Notes: generated by a model not told the origin, from the sequence alone. A stretch of DNA of 64,000 bases from Porphyra umbilicalis (GCA_002049455.2 KV918777.1:310001-374000), one strand, 5' to 3'; shown: positions 10,386 to 22,189, numbered from the stretch's first letter. Made by a program: numbers and translations.

Positions 10386-12639
10386 CGCCACATCAAGGCC
10401 GAGCGTCCCTGCCGGCCCACACGCACAGTGTCAGTTCGGGCGACGAGTGGGGTGTCACGGATGGCGCCGAACAGGGTGCGGGGACAGGGGTTTGGCGTGC
10501 GGGGAGCGGCCAGCAGGGCCCCACCGGCTACGGCGGAAACGGCGGCCAGCCGCATCGGCGGTCCACTCGCGGGGCCCGACCACGGGTACGTCAGCGGGTC
10601 CCCGTGGGTGTTGTTCGCCTCGGTGCTCGTGTCGGCTATCCCCACTGCGTCCGCCCATTGTTGGTCCTCGTCGGCTGCCCCCCCCCCCTGCCAGGGTTCT
10701 CCGCTCTTGCCGTTGTGTGTCGCGGTCGGCCTTGCGGCGTCGGTTCGTCGCGTGTGTTCGGCCCACCAAGATGGCGGCGGACCTCGGCGGGGATCAGCGG
10801 TACATCAAGGTCGTAGGGGAGATCCCTGACGTGTCCGATTTGGCTGACTGGGAGGCGGCGTGGGAGCGGGGGGAGGCGCGAGATTGGACTCAAAGCACGC
10901 GTGTCCACTCCCTCTTCCGGGACCTCGATGAGAGGACCGCCGGAAACGCCTTCCTCAAGCAGATGCGGCTCTTGCCGGACGCGTTGGCCCCACGGCGAAG
11001 GACCGGTTGGAATTTATCACGGTGGTTCGTCGTCCTTCGGAGGTTGGCTACATGCGGACCTACCGCCAACGGCGGACGGCGATGGCCGTGTCGTCCAACA
11101 CGGCGCTGGCGTGAGAGTGAGTCGTGATGTCCCCACCGTACCTTGGCCTTCTGTCGCCGGTTCAAGCCTACATGTCGTCGGACATGTCGAGCTGCGACGA
11201 CTTTGCTGGCAAGGTCCTCCGTAGCTAGTGGGCCGTCATAACGGGAGTTTACTTGTTGGACTGCTTCTTGACGCGGGGCATCTTGTGGTTGTACCCGAAG
11301 GCCCTCCGCACCTGGATCCTCCGTGTTAGCTTGCGGGCCATCTGTCGAGGTCCGGCCGGAACGGATGACCGGGCTGTCGAGGGGTTGGGTGCCCTTTTGG
11401 CCTTGCTGGAAATACTACCCGTCAATCCAATCTTGACGCACCGCCTCGGCCGCGCGTCCTCCGAGCGACGGGACCGCTCTTCCTAGGTTTCCTTCGTCGT
11501 GACGACCGACGGGACCGTGACGGAGGCCAAGGTGGATGAGGAGCTACACCCTTTGGTATCGCCGTACTCGGCGGACAACCTCGAGCGTCGGGCCCTGGCC
11601 CAAGAAGCGACCGGGTGGGACCGGGCCGTTGTATGCTCGCGCCCGCCGGAACGAGGGCCAAGTGGGGCGGAGCAAGCGGGGTCGATCATCCCGTCGCTGT
11701 CGCAGAGGATGATCAACGAGAGTCTCCTCCCTGCCGCGACGGGACCGCGCATCGTCACGGTGAGATTGCCGACCCATCGGGACGTCCAGGACCACACGTT
11801 GGACGCCTTGTGGCACGCACCCCCGCCGGCCCTTCTTGACGTGTTGGTTCCTCTCTTGGGCGTGGACCAGCGGGCGGTTGACCGGTTGCACATTGGCCCC
11901 ATATTGGCGGCGCTCCTTCACACGTTGTTCCTTCAGGGGGATTCAGTCCGTCTGTGGACGGAGGAGCAGGCAGGGATGAGTACTCATGGGGACGCCGAGA
12001 TCCTGGACCGCTGTAGTCGTGATGCCCCTCGCGAGGTGGTCCTTCGAGAGGTGGACACTGCGGATGCCGGGAACTCACGCCGAGCGAACACGGGGGACCC
12101 GTCTGCGCGTGGACAGGTTCGTGTGAGGGGGACGACGTGGCGGAGGTACAAGGCGGGCCCCAGCAGCGATACGGTTCGGGGCTCCCTTCTTGGTGTTGAA
12201 CCGCCGGGTGGAGGGTCCCTAGCGTCCGTCGTGTCGCGAGTGATCTTCTTGTGTCTTGCGCCCTTGTCTTCTCGTCAAAAAACCTTCTTGCGTTCTTGTA
12301 CCACCAATCCGTTCTCGTTGAAGACTTCAGTCCCAATATATCGCGGTGATCTCGAGACCCAATCTCGAGAGGCTTGTTCTGTGAAGCATACGACCGTTAC
12401 GCCTAGCGAGACCGAGCCCGAGAGTCACGAGACTCAACCAGGAGTCACGAGACCGTGGCGATTCCCAGAAAGGGCATGCAGGCCACACAGGTCTCAAGGT
12501 AGGAGGCCTACACACAGCAGGTCCTGGGCAAGAGAAAGACAGTTCCGCTGTGAGTAGTCCGATTCTTGCCGTCACTGCGAGCCGGTCTTGTGAGAGGCAG
12601 GGCCAGGACAGGACACTATCCCCCGGGACCTCGGTGGCG

Positions 12640-13062
12640 TCACCAACTCAGGAAGGCCTCCTGTCCAGTCGGGTCTGGCAGGCGCTTGCGCCGGCAGTAC
12701 TGGCGGACCTTGCGGGCATCAAACTTGAGTGCGCGTTCCCAGGTATCCTCCTCGGGCTCATAGCCCCACCAACGGACCTTCAGCCATAGTTCACCGTCGT
12801 CGTCCAACTAGTGGGTGAGGAAGCGATCCCACACGAACGCTGGCCCGTCTGGCCCATGTCCGCCCGGGACGAGTGCATCTGGGACTGTCCAGCCGTCAAC
12901 GTTCGGTCCTTGTCCCGTCGGGGGAGGCGCCCACGTCATGTGGTCACTACTAACAGTGTCGGGCAGCCCGTCCACGAGGACCGTGTAGGTGTGCCCGTCC
13001 GTGTGGACAACCTCGAACGGGCCGACCACCTTGTGGTCCAACTTGCGTCTGTCCGTATTGTG
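12640..13062 (-). mobile_element. Gypsy pol 3' fragment with chromodomain (fossil)
   Basis: On the minus strand this reads as the end of an integrase (KLDHKVVGPFEVV...SSDHMTW) followed by a chromodomain block (VRWWGYEPEEDTWERALKFD). It differs clearly from the pol at 1-4455, so it is a second chromodomain gypsy lineage. It abuts copy 2 of the gag-start repeat head to head, which indicates an inversion or nested insertion. It is a broken remnant. Confidence 0.8.
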
Positions 13063-13405
13063 GAGATATGTGGAAGCAAAAGACCCTCGGCAGTCCGTGG
13101 CTCGGCCACCAATCGGGGTCGGCCAATGCATGCCACTCAGAAAACGACAAGCAAGTCGCTTCAAACGATGCCAAATACAAGCAAAGAAAAATCGAATCCC
13201 ACAACCGCCAACATCAGCGGCCAAGATATCCAGGCACACGCCGGCCAATCACAGGGCGCCATCTGGGACACGATCCGCCCGCGCCGTGGGGCCAACATAA
13301 GGCCCACGACAGCCGTCCAGCCCCCATCGAGTCCGATCCGCAAGGCCACGTTAGCCACCCCAGGTGTTGCTCAGCCACCTGTCGGCCCCAGCCGCCACAC
13401 ATGGC
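13062..13405 (+). repeat. Direct repeat copy 2 (gag-start segment)
   Basis: Second copy of the ~340-bp segment at 10043-10385, in the same orientation. It directly follows the inverted pol fragment. Confidence 0.85.
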
Positions 13406-13480
13406 ATGCCGATGGTGCGCAGCTGCCACCTGCGGCTGTGCCAATCCTCTCTGAACCGGGGCATTCTGGACGGCTGTAGG

Positions 13481-16400
13481 ACAAGCTCGTGTTGAGGTAT
13501 AAGAGAAATCCGAGGAGAGAAAGACATGCATTTTCTTACTAGCGTATAAAGTATGGTTCTCGAACACAATATTCTGCGTATCTCCTTTGCCCAGATTAGA
13601 GCACTCAGCCAAAGCAGAGATTCTGTCCGAAAAACTCCAGCATTTAATTTTAGAGCATCCCACAGTGTTTTGCGGACGTCACGACGAAAGTCACCCTCGG
13701 GGGGATCTAGTACTGTACATCCGCAGTCTTCGTGACAGGGCTGGTCAGGATGTGCCCCATGGTGTGGCTACGTGGGTGTGCAAAGCACGGCCTCGTCATC
13801 AGGGCCGGGTTGGTACATGAGAGTTGCTTCTTTTCCTAAGCCTTGAAGATGGCAGTTCGATCACGACCCAGACGGTCGTCGATGAAAGCGGCATGTTGGA
13901 AGAGGTGACGCCGGCGACAGAAGAGAGGCCCTCTTCTTTTCCATCCTCAATGGTACATTTGATCCCGTCTAGCACGCGCTTTGCAGTCGCAGAGATGCTC
14001 GTGATGCCTACCGTGCCCCTAAAGTCATTCGTGAAGCTGCGATCTGTCTGGTGGGTGCTGTTGAGCAAGACTCCCAGGAGCATGGTTTCAGCTCTGCTCT
14101 TCCACTCTTCAATTGTACTGATCACGTAGATTTACATTTCGGTATTTTTTGGACAGCAGAACACGAGAAGTGATGAACCGTTCGTCCAGGACCTTGCCGC
14201 TGAGGTCTCGACGTGACAGCACGCGGTCAAGGCCGGGAGCCCACCAGAACAGCAGGTTGACCATCGACGGCGACAGCATGCAGTTGAACGTGATGTTGAA
14301 GGTGATCAGGACGTGCAGCACGTACTCGGAAAATTTGGCCTCTTCTTGATTCTCATCGGCTTGGCACTGCAAAAGGCGTTTATGGGACCCGACCGGGTGA
14401 CAGCAAGCTTGAGCTGAAAAAGCGCTCTTGGCGCCATGCGAGTGCCTCCTCTCGCTCTTTCAAAGGCACCGCTTGACTTCAAATGGCGCATACCGGCTCT
14501 CGAGCATGTGAATTGTCATCGCCTTTGCCCTCCCGTTGAGGATGACAAGAATGCCGTTGTTGCAGCAGTATTTTATGAGCGACATGTGTGACGGAATTCT
14601 GGCCTTGTCGGTGGCTTTTGTACTTGTGCAGTGGCCCCACACGGAGTTCTTGTTGGCCTTCTTTCTGACAATCCTGACGACGTTGTCCGCCCAGTCGTAA
14701 TTGTCCGTCCCAATCTCGCAACACGTACCAACCATCGCAGCCGCGTCGTCGCGATCGCTACCCGCGCAAGACTCCGTAGCGACCATCGCACCCACATGAT
14801 CACTCCCACCTCCAGGTCCACGCATTATACTCGTTGAGACCATTTGCCGGGATGATGTTAACCCACGCGGCCCGAGCGCAATAACCCACCACCACAGCGG
14901 ACGAGCGTGGGCTGCGGCGAGCGCGGGCGGGGCCTAAGTCGTGGGCTTCAATCAGAAAGAGAACCGGCGGGGACGAGAGATTCTGGGCACTAGCCTACCT
15001 CCGGAGAACCATTCATGTAGGGAAAAAGGTCGAGGAGGGATGAGGCACACACTGCAGCACATAAAAGGAGAGGGAATGGCCGGGGGAGATGTCAGGACGC
15101 TCGGCGGCTTTGAAATCGATTCAGGCAAGAAATGGCCGCACCGCATCGCCCCCATGCCGCCAACAAAGCGCAGTGCCCTCCACGCCTTCCCCTCGCTCTC
15201 TGTACAGGTAAAATCGCTGGACCGAGACGCGCGATAGGGTGATGAGTCCTTGCGCGTTCGTCTCCGTCCGGGGTTCTTGAAAGCGTGTCACGGTCACAGA
15301 CTTCCAGACCAGTCCTTCAGTTTCCAGAATCGAGCAGTGAGCGGCCAAAACCGTCGTCTGTATTGCTAACCTCCAAAAAATGGCGGTTGCAGAGAGAAGG
15401 GAGGCAGAGCCGACGACGCAGCATAGAAATGAAGTCGGAATGGCTGTTCGACAAGCCACGATCGTACTTTCGGCTGGGAGTTGCCGCCAGTAGTCTTGCA
15501 AGCCAATCAGCGTGTCTTTCAGGGGTCACGCAGAGCCATTGCAACCCACAATGAGATTTCCTGAGATTTTTGGGCCGCTTGCTTGGGCCTGAAGAGGGCA
15601 TCGAGAGGGTTCTGGGCCAGACCTGTGATATCTCATGAGATCAGCAAATTTCTTCAAATTTCTTGAGATCCTGATGTGCGTTCCAGGGCGCAGAGCTGCA
15701 TGAGGAGACTATGTCAGGAACTCACATGATTCCTAGCCTTTCCATTGGTCCACGTACGCTGTTGAATGATTGCAACCACTCTGCAACCGCCGATTTTTGG
15801 AGGTCACAAATATCTCGAGCATGACGCTCCCAGAAGAGCGTGCGCTTGATGTTCAAAGAGCGCTAAAAAAGCGGTCGCAGTCATTCAACGAACCATGCTT
15901 AGGCTGTGTCTTGAAGGCGCGTGCTCGTGCACGTGATTGGGTCCGAATATGGATATAAGTCCGTCGAGCACGCGTGATTCGACAACCGCTGTCTTGACGG
16001 GCCACCACAACTGTCATGATTAGATTGTTTGAAACGCAGCAACTGGAGTGGGCAGATCGCATCTCCCATCTATCGCAAGGAAATTTTCGGACACAGCACG
16101 CCTGCTACGTTGCTGCAACCACACATTCCGGAGCGGGCCCCACCGGACACGATCCGCCACATTGCTGTCATGTGGCCACTAAAGGTGCGTAGCACCAGGT
16201 AGGACGGACCGCCCCAGCACTGCTCTTAAAGGAGTGATGGGCCTCACCCGACAGGATCCGTCAGGGTGCTGTCAGTAGCCCACCGTGGCAAACCCAGCCC
16301 CGACGTGATGCAATATGTCACAATCCCATTGGGTCTTACATATTGAACCTGCAGGCGCACGGAATGCCATGCGGACGCCGCGGCCGGCGGCGCCTGCTGG

Positions 16401-16868
16401 CATCCAGGCCGGAGGGGTGGGCTGTGGCAGCCACCCCCCCCCCGTAGCAATCCATCAGGCTGTGTGGGTAAAGTACTGGCGACAACCGCGAGGGTAGGGT
16501 AGGAAGCGCGTTTTCCTCGGACAGTGTGGGCCTGACGGCTCAACACAAGTGCCGTACCTCTTTTGTTGGGCCACTCTCCTCCGCCCCGCCGCTCATACGA
16601 CTCGCCGCCAGGTGTCCCTCGACTGCAACAGCTGCCGCATCCTAGCGGGTGCGTCGACGAGTGGCGACGGCCTGAGTTGTTTCGCTCCACCCGCCCTCCG
16701 AGGTGAGTCGTCTTGGTCCGCCTCATGACCTCTGCGTCGCAGTGGTGCTTACTACCTACCAACCTCGTCGCTGTACTTTCCGTCTCTCTCCAGTCGGTGT
16801 GTCTGGGCCCCTCCACTCTACCTGGTACCACCTGCCCGCCTCTCGTGCCTTCACCAACACCGCCCACC
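13481..16868. other. No gene recognised; degenerate sequence
   Basis: About 3.4 kb without a supported gene. A series of short minus-strand frames between 14843 and 13799 (127, 87 and 108 residues) has protein-like composition and could be a decayed gene or transposase, but no motif is secure. A fold-back repeat lies at 15365-15815. The stretch 16130-16500 is GC-rich leader sequence ahead of the Harbinger transposase. Confidence 0.45.
15365..15815. repeat. Fold-back inverted repeat
   Basis: The left arm near 15368-15395 (ACCTCCAAAAAATGGCGGTT followed by GCAGAG) is matched in reverse complement near 15778-15806 with one base change and one missing base. About 380 bp separate the arms. No target-site duplication could be assigned, so whether this is a small mobile element is open. 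Confidence 0.55.
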
Positions 16869-18349
16869 ATGGCTCCGCGTGGTTCGGCCCAGGAGGAGAG
16901 TCGCGGTCTCGCCGTTGGCCGCGGAAGCCGGCAGTCAAGAATGATGAGCCGACGTGGGCACGCTGTTGCCACGCGGTGTTCGGCCTTCTTCGCGGCCGCC
17001 TTCATCGCTGACATTTTGCCGCAAGTGGCGACAGCGGCTTGTGCGACGCCACCCCGCGTGCACACCCTTGGTGCCCGTGCGCGATTGTGCACAAACTCTG
17101 GTCTCAACCATGTGTTGGAGGATGACTTTCGATTACTTTTTCGTATGGCGGCGGAGGAGTTTTGGGCTTTGCATGCGGCGTTGGAGCACCGCCTGGCGAT
17201 GGAAGAGGGAATGGCGACGCTCTCGAGCGGGTGGCGCATCCCTTCAGAATGTCGACTTGCCCTCGGGTTGCGTATGCTAGCGGGGGCGTCGTACCTGGAC
17301 TGCATGCTTGCATTTGGGGTTAGTCGTTCCATGGTGTATGCTATTTTTCATCAGGTATGTGCGCCACTTGTCTTTGTGTTGAGCTGCCTTACTGCGTGCA
17401 GGCCCGGTCCCTTGCGACCGGCTTGTATCCTCTTAAGCATTCCGCGACTTTGTGGCTCAAGTTTGGCTCTGGGCAACTAGCTAACACCGTAACGATATCG
17501 CCACTTGTTGCTTGCTCTCGAACTCTCGGTGTCGACATTTTTCGTTGCTCGCCTTCTTGCTTGTGGGTGTGCTCGTGGTTGTCATCTTTTTTGTTGCAGG
17601 TTGTAAATGCGCTCGACAACGATCCCTTTTTGGACAACATCCACTTCCCGTCCACCCCCGAACAGTTTGCTGCACAAAGCGAGTTGTTTTCGCGTGGCGG
17701 GCACAATCCTCTGCGCGGGTGCGTATCTGCCGTTGATGGCATCGCCATACGCATCCGCGGGCCTCAAGTCGCGGAGGTGCCCAACCCGTCGTCCTACTGG
17801 ACGCGCAAGGGCTTCTTCGCTATCAATTTGCAGGCTGCTGTTGGTGGAAACTACAAGGTCCAGTTTCTGTTGACGGTGACGGCAGGGTCGTGCCACGACA
17901 GCACGGCCTTCTCGGCCTGCGGGCTGGCCGAGCTGCTGGATGGGGGGGACGGCCTACCTCAGGGGTACTGGGTGGCAGGGGATGATGCCTACGTCGCCAG
18001 CTTGCGTCTGCTAACTCCCTGGCCGGGGAACAACCTCCCTTGGGAGAAAAACTCCTTCAACTATTACCACAGCTCCTCCCGCACCTTTGTTGAGCAAGTG
18101 TTTGGTCAGATTGTTGGTCGGTGGGGTATCTTGTGGAGGTCGATTCGCTTCTCTGTGTATCGTGCTTCTGTAATCATGCGTGTATGCGTGCGTCTGCACA
18201 ACTTTTTGTGTGAGAGGAGCCCCCCGCCACCCGCCTTGCTCCCGGAAGACGGATCTTGCGGGACCGGGGAGGTGATTATGCAAGACCAGTGCGACCTGGA
18301 TGACCGCCTCCGTGTGCGCCGGCGTGACAGAGAGCCTTGTCCTTTGTGA
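16869..18349 (+). CDS. PIF/Harbinger (HARBI1-like) transposase, one intron
   Basis: DDE-type transposase/nuclease of the Harbinger superfamily. Exon 1 is 16869-17354. The intron is 17355-17599: it starts GTATGT, ends TTGTTGCAG after a T-rich tract, is 245 bp long and phase 0, and contains stops in frame. Exon 2 is 17600-18349. The product is 411 residues. The start ATG at 16869 has a strong context (CCACCATGG). Catalytic blocks of the family are visible in exon 2: SAVDGIAIRI (first D), YWVAGDDAYV (second D) and RTFVEQVFGQIVGRW (E), with the typical YWTRKGFFAINLQA segment between. An HTH-like region (LGLRMLAGASYLDCMLAFGV) lies at the end of exon 1. All key acidic residues are present, so it could be functional. 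Confidence 0.9.
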
Positions 18350-19125
18350 GTGGCGCTGTCTCGCCGACTGAAGCGGTTGCAGTACCGCCGACCCGCCTGA
18401 CTCGCGCTTTCATGTAGTATATCATTGGATTTTGTACAAACCTGCCTCATCGGCCACTTAAGTGTCACCACACCCGGCCATCAACTAGGGTAGCAACGAC
18501 CACTCCGCTCAGCACCCACCGTGCGCACCGCCCGACCGCCGCCAACGGCAACAGCAACACCCCCCCCGACGGCACACCCAAAAAGAGCGCCCGTCGCGTC
18601 CCGGCACCGACCACATGCCTGCTTGTTATGGGCGGGGCGGCCGCCGTGCCACAAATTTGCAGCGAGTCGGGACCCCAGACGAGTTTTATGGATCAGTCGA
18701 TGGGGGGGGACACTCCGAAAGCTACCGCTCGCCCGCGCCGACCACGTATTCAGTGTTGAGCGGCGTCGGGGCAGCCGTGCGGAAAATTTGCAGAGCATGC
18801 GAGATCCCCACGGGGTGTATCGACGTCGGTAGAGGGGACGGACACGAAGATGCCTTGACAACCCAGGCTGCCACGGTAGTGCCCAGCAATACCCACTGCA
18901 CGCCCCGCCCGGCCACCGCTAGCGGCAATCTAAGCACCGCTTCCACCTACGCCACAGCCAGTACCAGCCCGCCACCCTCGTCATCGCCTACCAGACACTA
19001 CGCTTTGAGCGGAAACAACTCAAGGTGCTGCCAAAGAGAATGCGTTGTTTTACATCTATATGAGAGAGACAATCGCCTGTCCACATACTTCTATCTCCTC
19101 CAACAGACACATCAGCGAGGGACGG

Positions 19126-20478
19126 CTACACTGTATTCATCAGGTTCTCAAGCTGCTGCTCAAAGTGGGCGCGCATAGAAATTGCTAACGCGTCAGTGGA
19201 GTCCTCTGCGACAGCGGTGCGAGTGGCCTTGGGCTGCGTCCAAACGGCGCCCATCGCTTCGGCGTTGTCAAACGCATCTGCTGAGCGGAGCCCAGTAGCG
19301 TCGCGGCCATTGGACCCATCGGAGTTTCCCAGGGACACCAGCGCCGCCTTCAAGTTCTCCATCCCTCCGATGGTTACATCGGCCTGACGGACTCGCTTGC
19401 GGGAGGAGGAGGGCGGAGCAGAGCCAGGGTGCCCCGATCCACGACCTACGGCCCCACTGCCGGGCAGACCCACTTCCGCCTGCGCGGCTTGCGGCAACGA
19501 TCGGAGCACAAAGTCAACCGCCGGATTGTCATGAAGTAGGCAGTGCAGGTACAAGAGTTGGTAGTCCCCGTTGACGTAGTCCTTAAAAATGCCCCCCTTC
19601 AGCTGGCCGCTGCGCGTGTAGTTGGAGTACGCCTTAGTGTACTTAGAGCGTAACGCTCGGTAGATTTTCTCGAGTTTGGATGCGTCGCGGCTGCAGGTGA
19701 TGCTCGATGGATCCATTCCACGTAAATCCGACATCAGCACGCCGTCAACAGGCGTCGCGCGGGCCGGCTTGTAATCGGGGTTGTTAAACGCGGGGGCGAG
19801 GACGGTTTCTTATGGGCTTCCCCGAGGCTTGTCAAGCTCCGTGCGCGCCAGGGGCTGGTTTTCCGCTTGTACCTCTTCAAAATGGCGGGGGTCGGTCGCA
19901 ACGTGTGACAGGCGGGCCATGTCGTTGGCGCTAAAGGCCGGGCCGCGGACAACAGGCCCAGGCGCTGCCGGTGACGACAGGGCAGCCCGTGCGGTTGAGC
20001 CACCCGACGGCGACAGTGCCGGGGCCCTGGCACCCGTGTGAGCCCGAGAGGCCATCGAGGGCGTGGACAGAGACGCCAGATCCGCGGCGTCCATCATGGA
20101 CTCGAGCTCCTCATCGCCGACCCGCTGGTCCTCCATGGACGACAGCGTGACGGCGCGCTTGTCCGCCATGTTAGCTTGCATGCGGCCCTTGATGTGCAGC
20201 ACGCGGAGGACGGTGCGCAGCTCTGCTGCTGACAGCTTCTGGAGGAAGATAGACGCCTTTTCGAGATCAAAAGCAGTAAGGGCCGTAGCCGAGCCGGCTC
20301 CGTCAGCCACGACAGACACCGACGGAGCTGCCGCGGGCGTGGTGGGCGTGGTAGCGGGGGTGAACTCCAGCTGCGGCGCCAGGCTAACGCGAAACACGTC
20401 GTCATCGTTGCCCGTGAGATCGGCGGCCGGGCTCGACGCAGAGAACCGGGTAGTGGGAGGAGGGGTTGGGATGGCCAT
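19126..20478 (-). CDS. Harbinger accessory (Myb/SANT-like) protein, interrupted by one in-frame stop
   Basis: One reading frame of 451 codons from an ATG at 20478 with good context (CACCATGGC) to 19126, interrupted by a single TAA at 19810-19812. The upstream 222 residues are Ala/Ser/Thr-rich. The downstream part contains a compact basic/aromatic domain (KLEKIYRALRSKYTKAYSNY, then SGQLKGGIFKDYVNGD) of the kind seen in the Myb/SANT-like partner proteins of Harbinger transposases. The C-terminus ends in a helical stretch (MRAHFEQQLENLMNTV). The TAA is either a true inactivating mutation, a sequencing error, or lies in an intron I could not define. Placement opposite the transposase supports the partner role; the domain call is by pattern only. 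Confidence 0.6.
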
Positions 20479-21134
20479 GGTGAATAGGCTCGTTGGCTGT
20501 CAAAATCTTGGAAGCGAACAGGGCACAGTGCTGCACGTGAAGATGGGAGGGGTTGGTCAGGAGGCAGGCAGATGTGGTACCGCTGTACGGTGGGAACGTC
20601 GCATCTGTGATGAGCGGAGTGTTGATGTACCCACGCAAGTGTACCTGGCATCTGCAGTGGTTTGCCTGCCAGGACCCACGCCGCCCGCACCCCAAACCAA
20701 CTGCGCCGTAAACCGCGTGTGCGGTGCATACAGTGGCGCGTTGTCCTCCCATACGTGCCGCCCGGTGGCGGAGGTCGCGTGTGCGCACGCGGTGACTCCA
20801 ACGGCGCGCCTCCACCTCTCACTGTGACAAGGGTCAGCGGCCCTGATTGCGGGCAGGCACCTGCAGCAGCGGTACGCCCCCACCTCACACTGTGCCAGCG
20901 ATCGGCCATGTTCGAGGACACGCGGTGGCTCGAGCGACGTGTGCCACCTCATGCTCTCACGGAGCCCCCTCTAGCGCACGCGCTTCGCTCCTGGCCGAGC
21001 CTGCGTGACGTGGACACAGCGGCGGCCGTCACCATGTCATGACGTAGCCAGCGTACGTCCAGTGGGAATTCGCCAGCCTTGGAGTGCAGCCAGTGTCCTT
21101 GCATCCGTTGATCCGCGCGTCACGATCCGGATGG

Positions 21135-22180
21135 TGCTCTCGTCCAATCATGCGCGCCGGATCAAGGGCCTCTCAACAGGCTCTTTCCTTTCCGAGCACG
21201 TTCACGTGTGCGAGATTTTTGAAAATTCTCGCACTCGTGAACGTGCTCGGCCCGGATCGGCCCGAATCGATCCGTTTCGGCCGGTTTCGGACGGTAAGTC
21301 CGTTCGTGCGCGGGTCACCCGATCACTCCAATAATAGGGACTTTTGGCAGTTCTTTTATCGGCACCTTTTGTGGGTTCTTTGTGGGGACGCCATGGCCAC
21401 GAGATATTCATTCCCACAAATGCACTGAGACTTTTGGCCCCTCAACTGACGACAGATTGTGGGCAGCCCCCAGCACTTGTTCGCAATTGCAACACGGAGC
21501 TACAACGTTTTTTCGCCGCGGGCCGTCGGCTGGCACCATGGATGTTTACTCGCAGCCGGCCCGCTGTCTTCAGTGACGTTCGCCATCGTCGAGTACTCCA
21601 TTCGCAGCGTCCACCATGCGCGGCGTCGCCTAAAGATTCTTGGAGCGGGACGAGAACAACACCCCTGTCGCCACGTACCACGGCACGTCAATGCGCGCGG
21701 GCGCCAGCACGGCTCACTATGCTTAGAAGCACAGAAATTTTTAGCTTAGGACGCAGGGAAAGGGGGCAGGGAGGGGGGAGCAGCGAGAGGGAGCGGATGT
21801 TGCCCGTGTGCAAGCCGACGTGGTTGATCTGACGTCGATGGGCCGTCAGTCCGCAGTCGCTGCAAAGAAATCCGATGTGGGACGCCACGTTACATGAAAT
21901 TAATCGACCAGACGCTCCCCACAGATGATGCGAGGTCGTCGGGACGGGACCCCTCCACACGAGAAATGGGATCGCAATGGTGGGAAGATGCGCCTCTGAC
22001 AGTAAACGTGTCCTACGTGGCGCCCCAGATGCCCGCAAACCTCCCCACAAATAAGTTGCCAAAAGTCTCTAATGTCCAAGCTGGTCGACGTGATTGGGGC
22101 GTGATTGGAACGTCGCGTTCCCATTGGCTAGAACGCACTTGTGCACGCCGTGCGCGCGCCGTCAAGACAGAGCCTGAGGC
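21135..22180 (+). repeat. Dispersed palindromic repeat, copy 1 (interrupted by a small element)
   Basis: Contains a long near-perfect palindrome at 21195-21252 (GAGCACGTTCACGTG ... CGTGAACGTGCTC around a short AT-rich loop). The same unit occurs inverted at about 51900-52205. The two copies also share CTCGTCCAATCAT upstream and GTGATTGG...GTGATTGGAACG with CCCATTGGCTAG downstream. In this copy a 733-bp element splits the repeat at 21337-22069; the copy at 52 kb lacks it. Confidence 0.75.
21337..22069. mobile_element. Non-autonomous TIR element (733 bp) inserted at TA
   Basis: Ends are inverted: GGGACTTTTGGCA on the left, and TGCCAAAAGTCTC on the right, which reads GAGACTTTTGGCA in reverse. 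Similarity continues more loosely inward (GTGGGGA...GGCGCCA). TA lies on both sides (21335-21336 and 22070-22071). The empty site is seen in the 52-kb copy of the surrounding repeat. No transposase is encoded. TA target choice suggests a Tc1/mariner-type source; its TIRs do not match the pogo pair in this window. Confidence 0.7.
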
Positions 22181-22189
22181 AGGCACTTC

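Larger units (their letters stand above)
9722..13480. mobile_element. Old, rearranged Ty3/gypsy fossil (gag-like part plus inverted pol piece)
   Basis: A mosaic of decayed gypsy sequence. The plus strand has a gag-like leader beginning near 10110 (peptide MPNTSKEKSNPTTANISGQD) and further gag-like tracts to about 12550. The minus strand has a pol 3' fragment at about 12640-13062. The ~340-bp gag-start segment is present twice, near 10043 and 13062. The element is clearly broken, with many disruptions, and no intact LTR pair was found. At about 5% difference by eye, the duplicated segment is older than the pogo pair in this window. Confidence 0.6.
16869..20478. mobile_element. PIF/Harbinger DNA transposon (two convergent genes)
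   Basis: A HARBI1-type transposase on the plus strand and a second protein gene on the minus strand face each other tail to tail, about 780 bp apart. Two-gene organisation (transposase plus a Myb/SANT-like DNA-binding protein) is the known layout of PIF/Harbinger elements. The coordinates given cover the two genes; I could not find convincing terminal inverted repeats, so the real ends lie outside by an unknown amount. The transposase looks intact; the accessory frame has one in-frame stop. Confidence 0.75.

Noticed and set aside
14460-14843. Possible piggyBac-type transposase fragment
   Set aside because: Only a vague resemblance in a short frame; no catalytic aspartate block or Cys-rich end could be identified.
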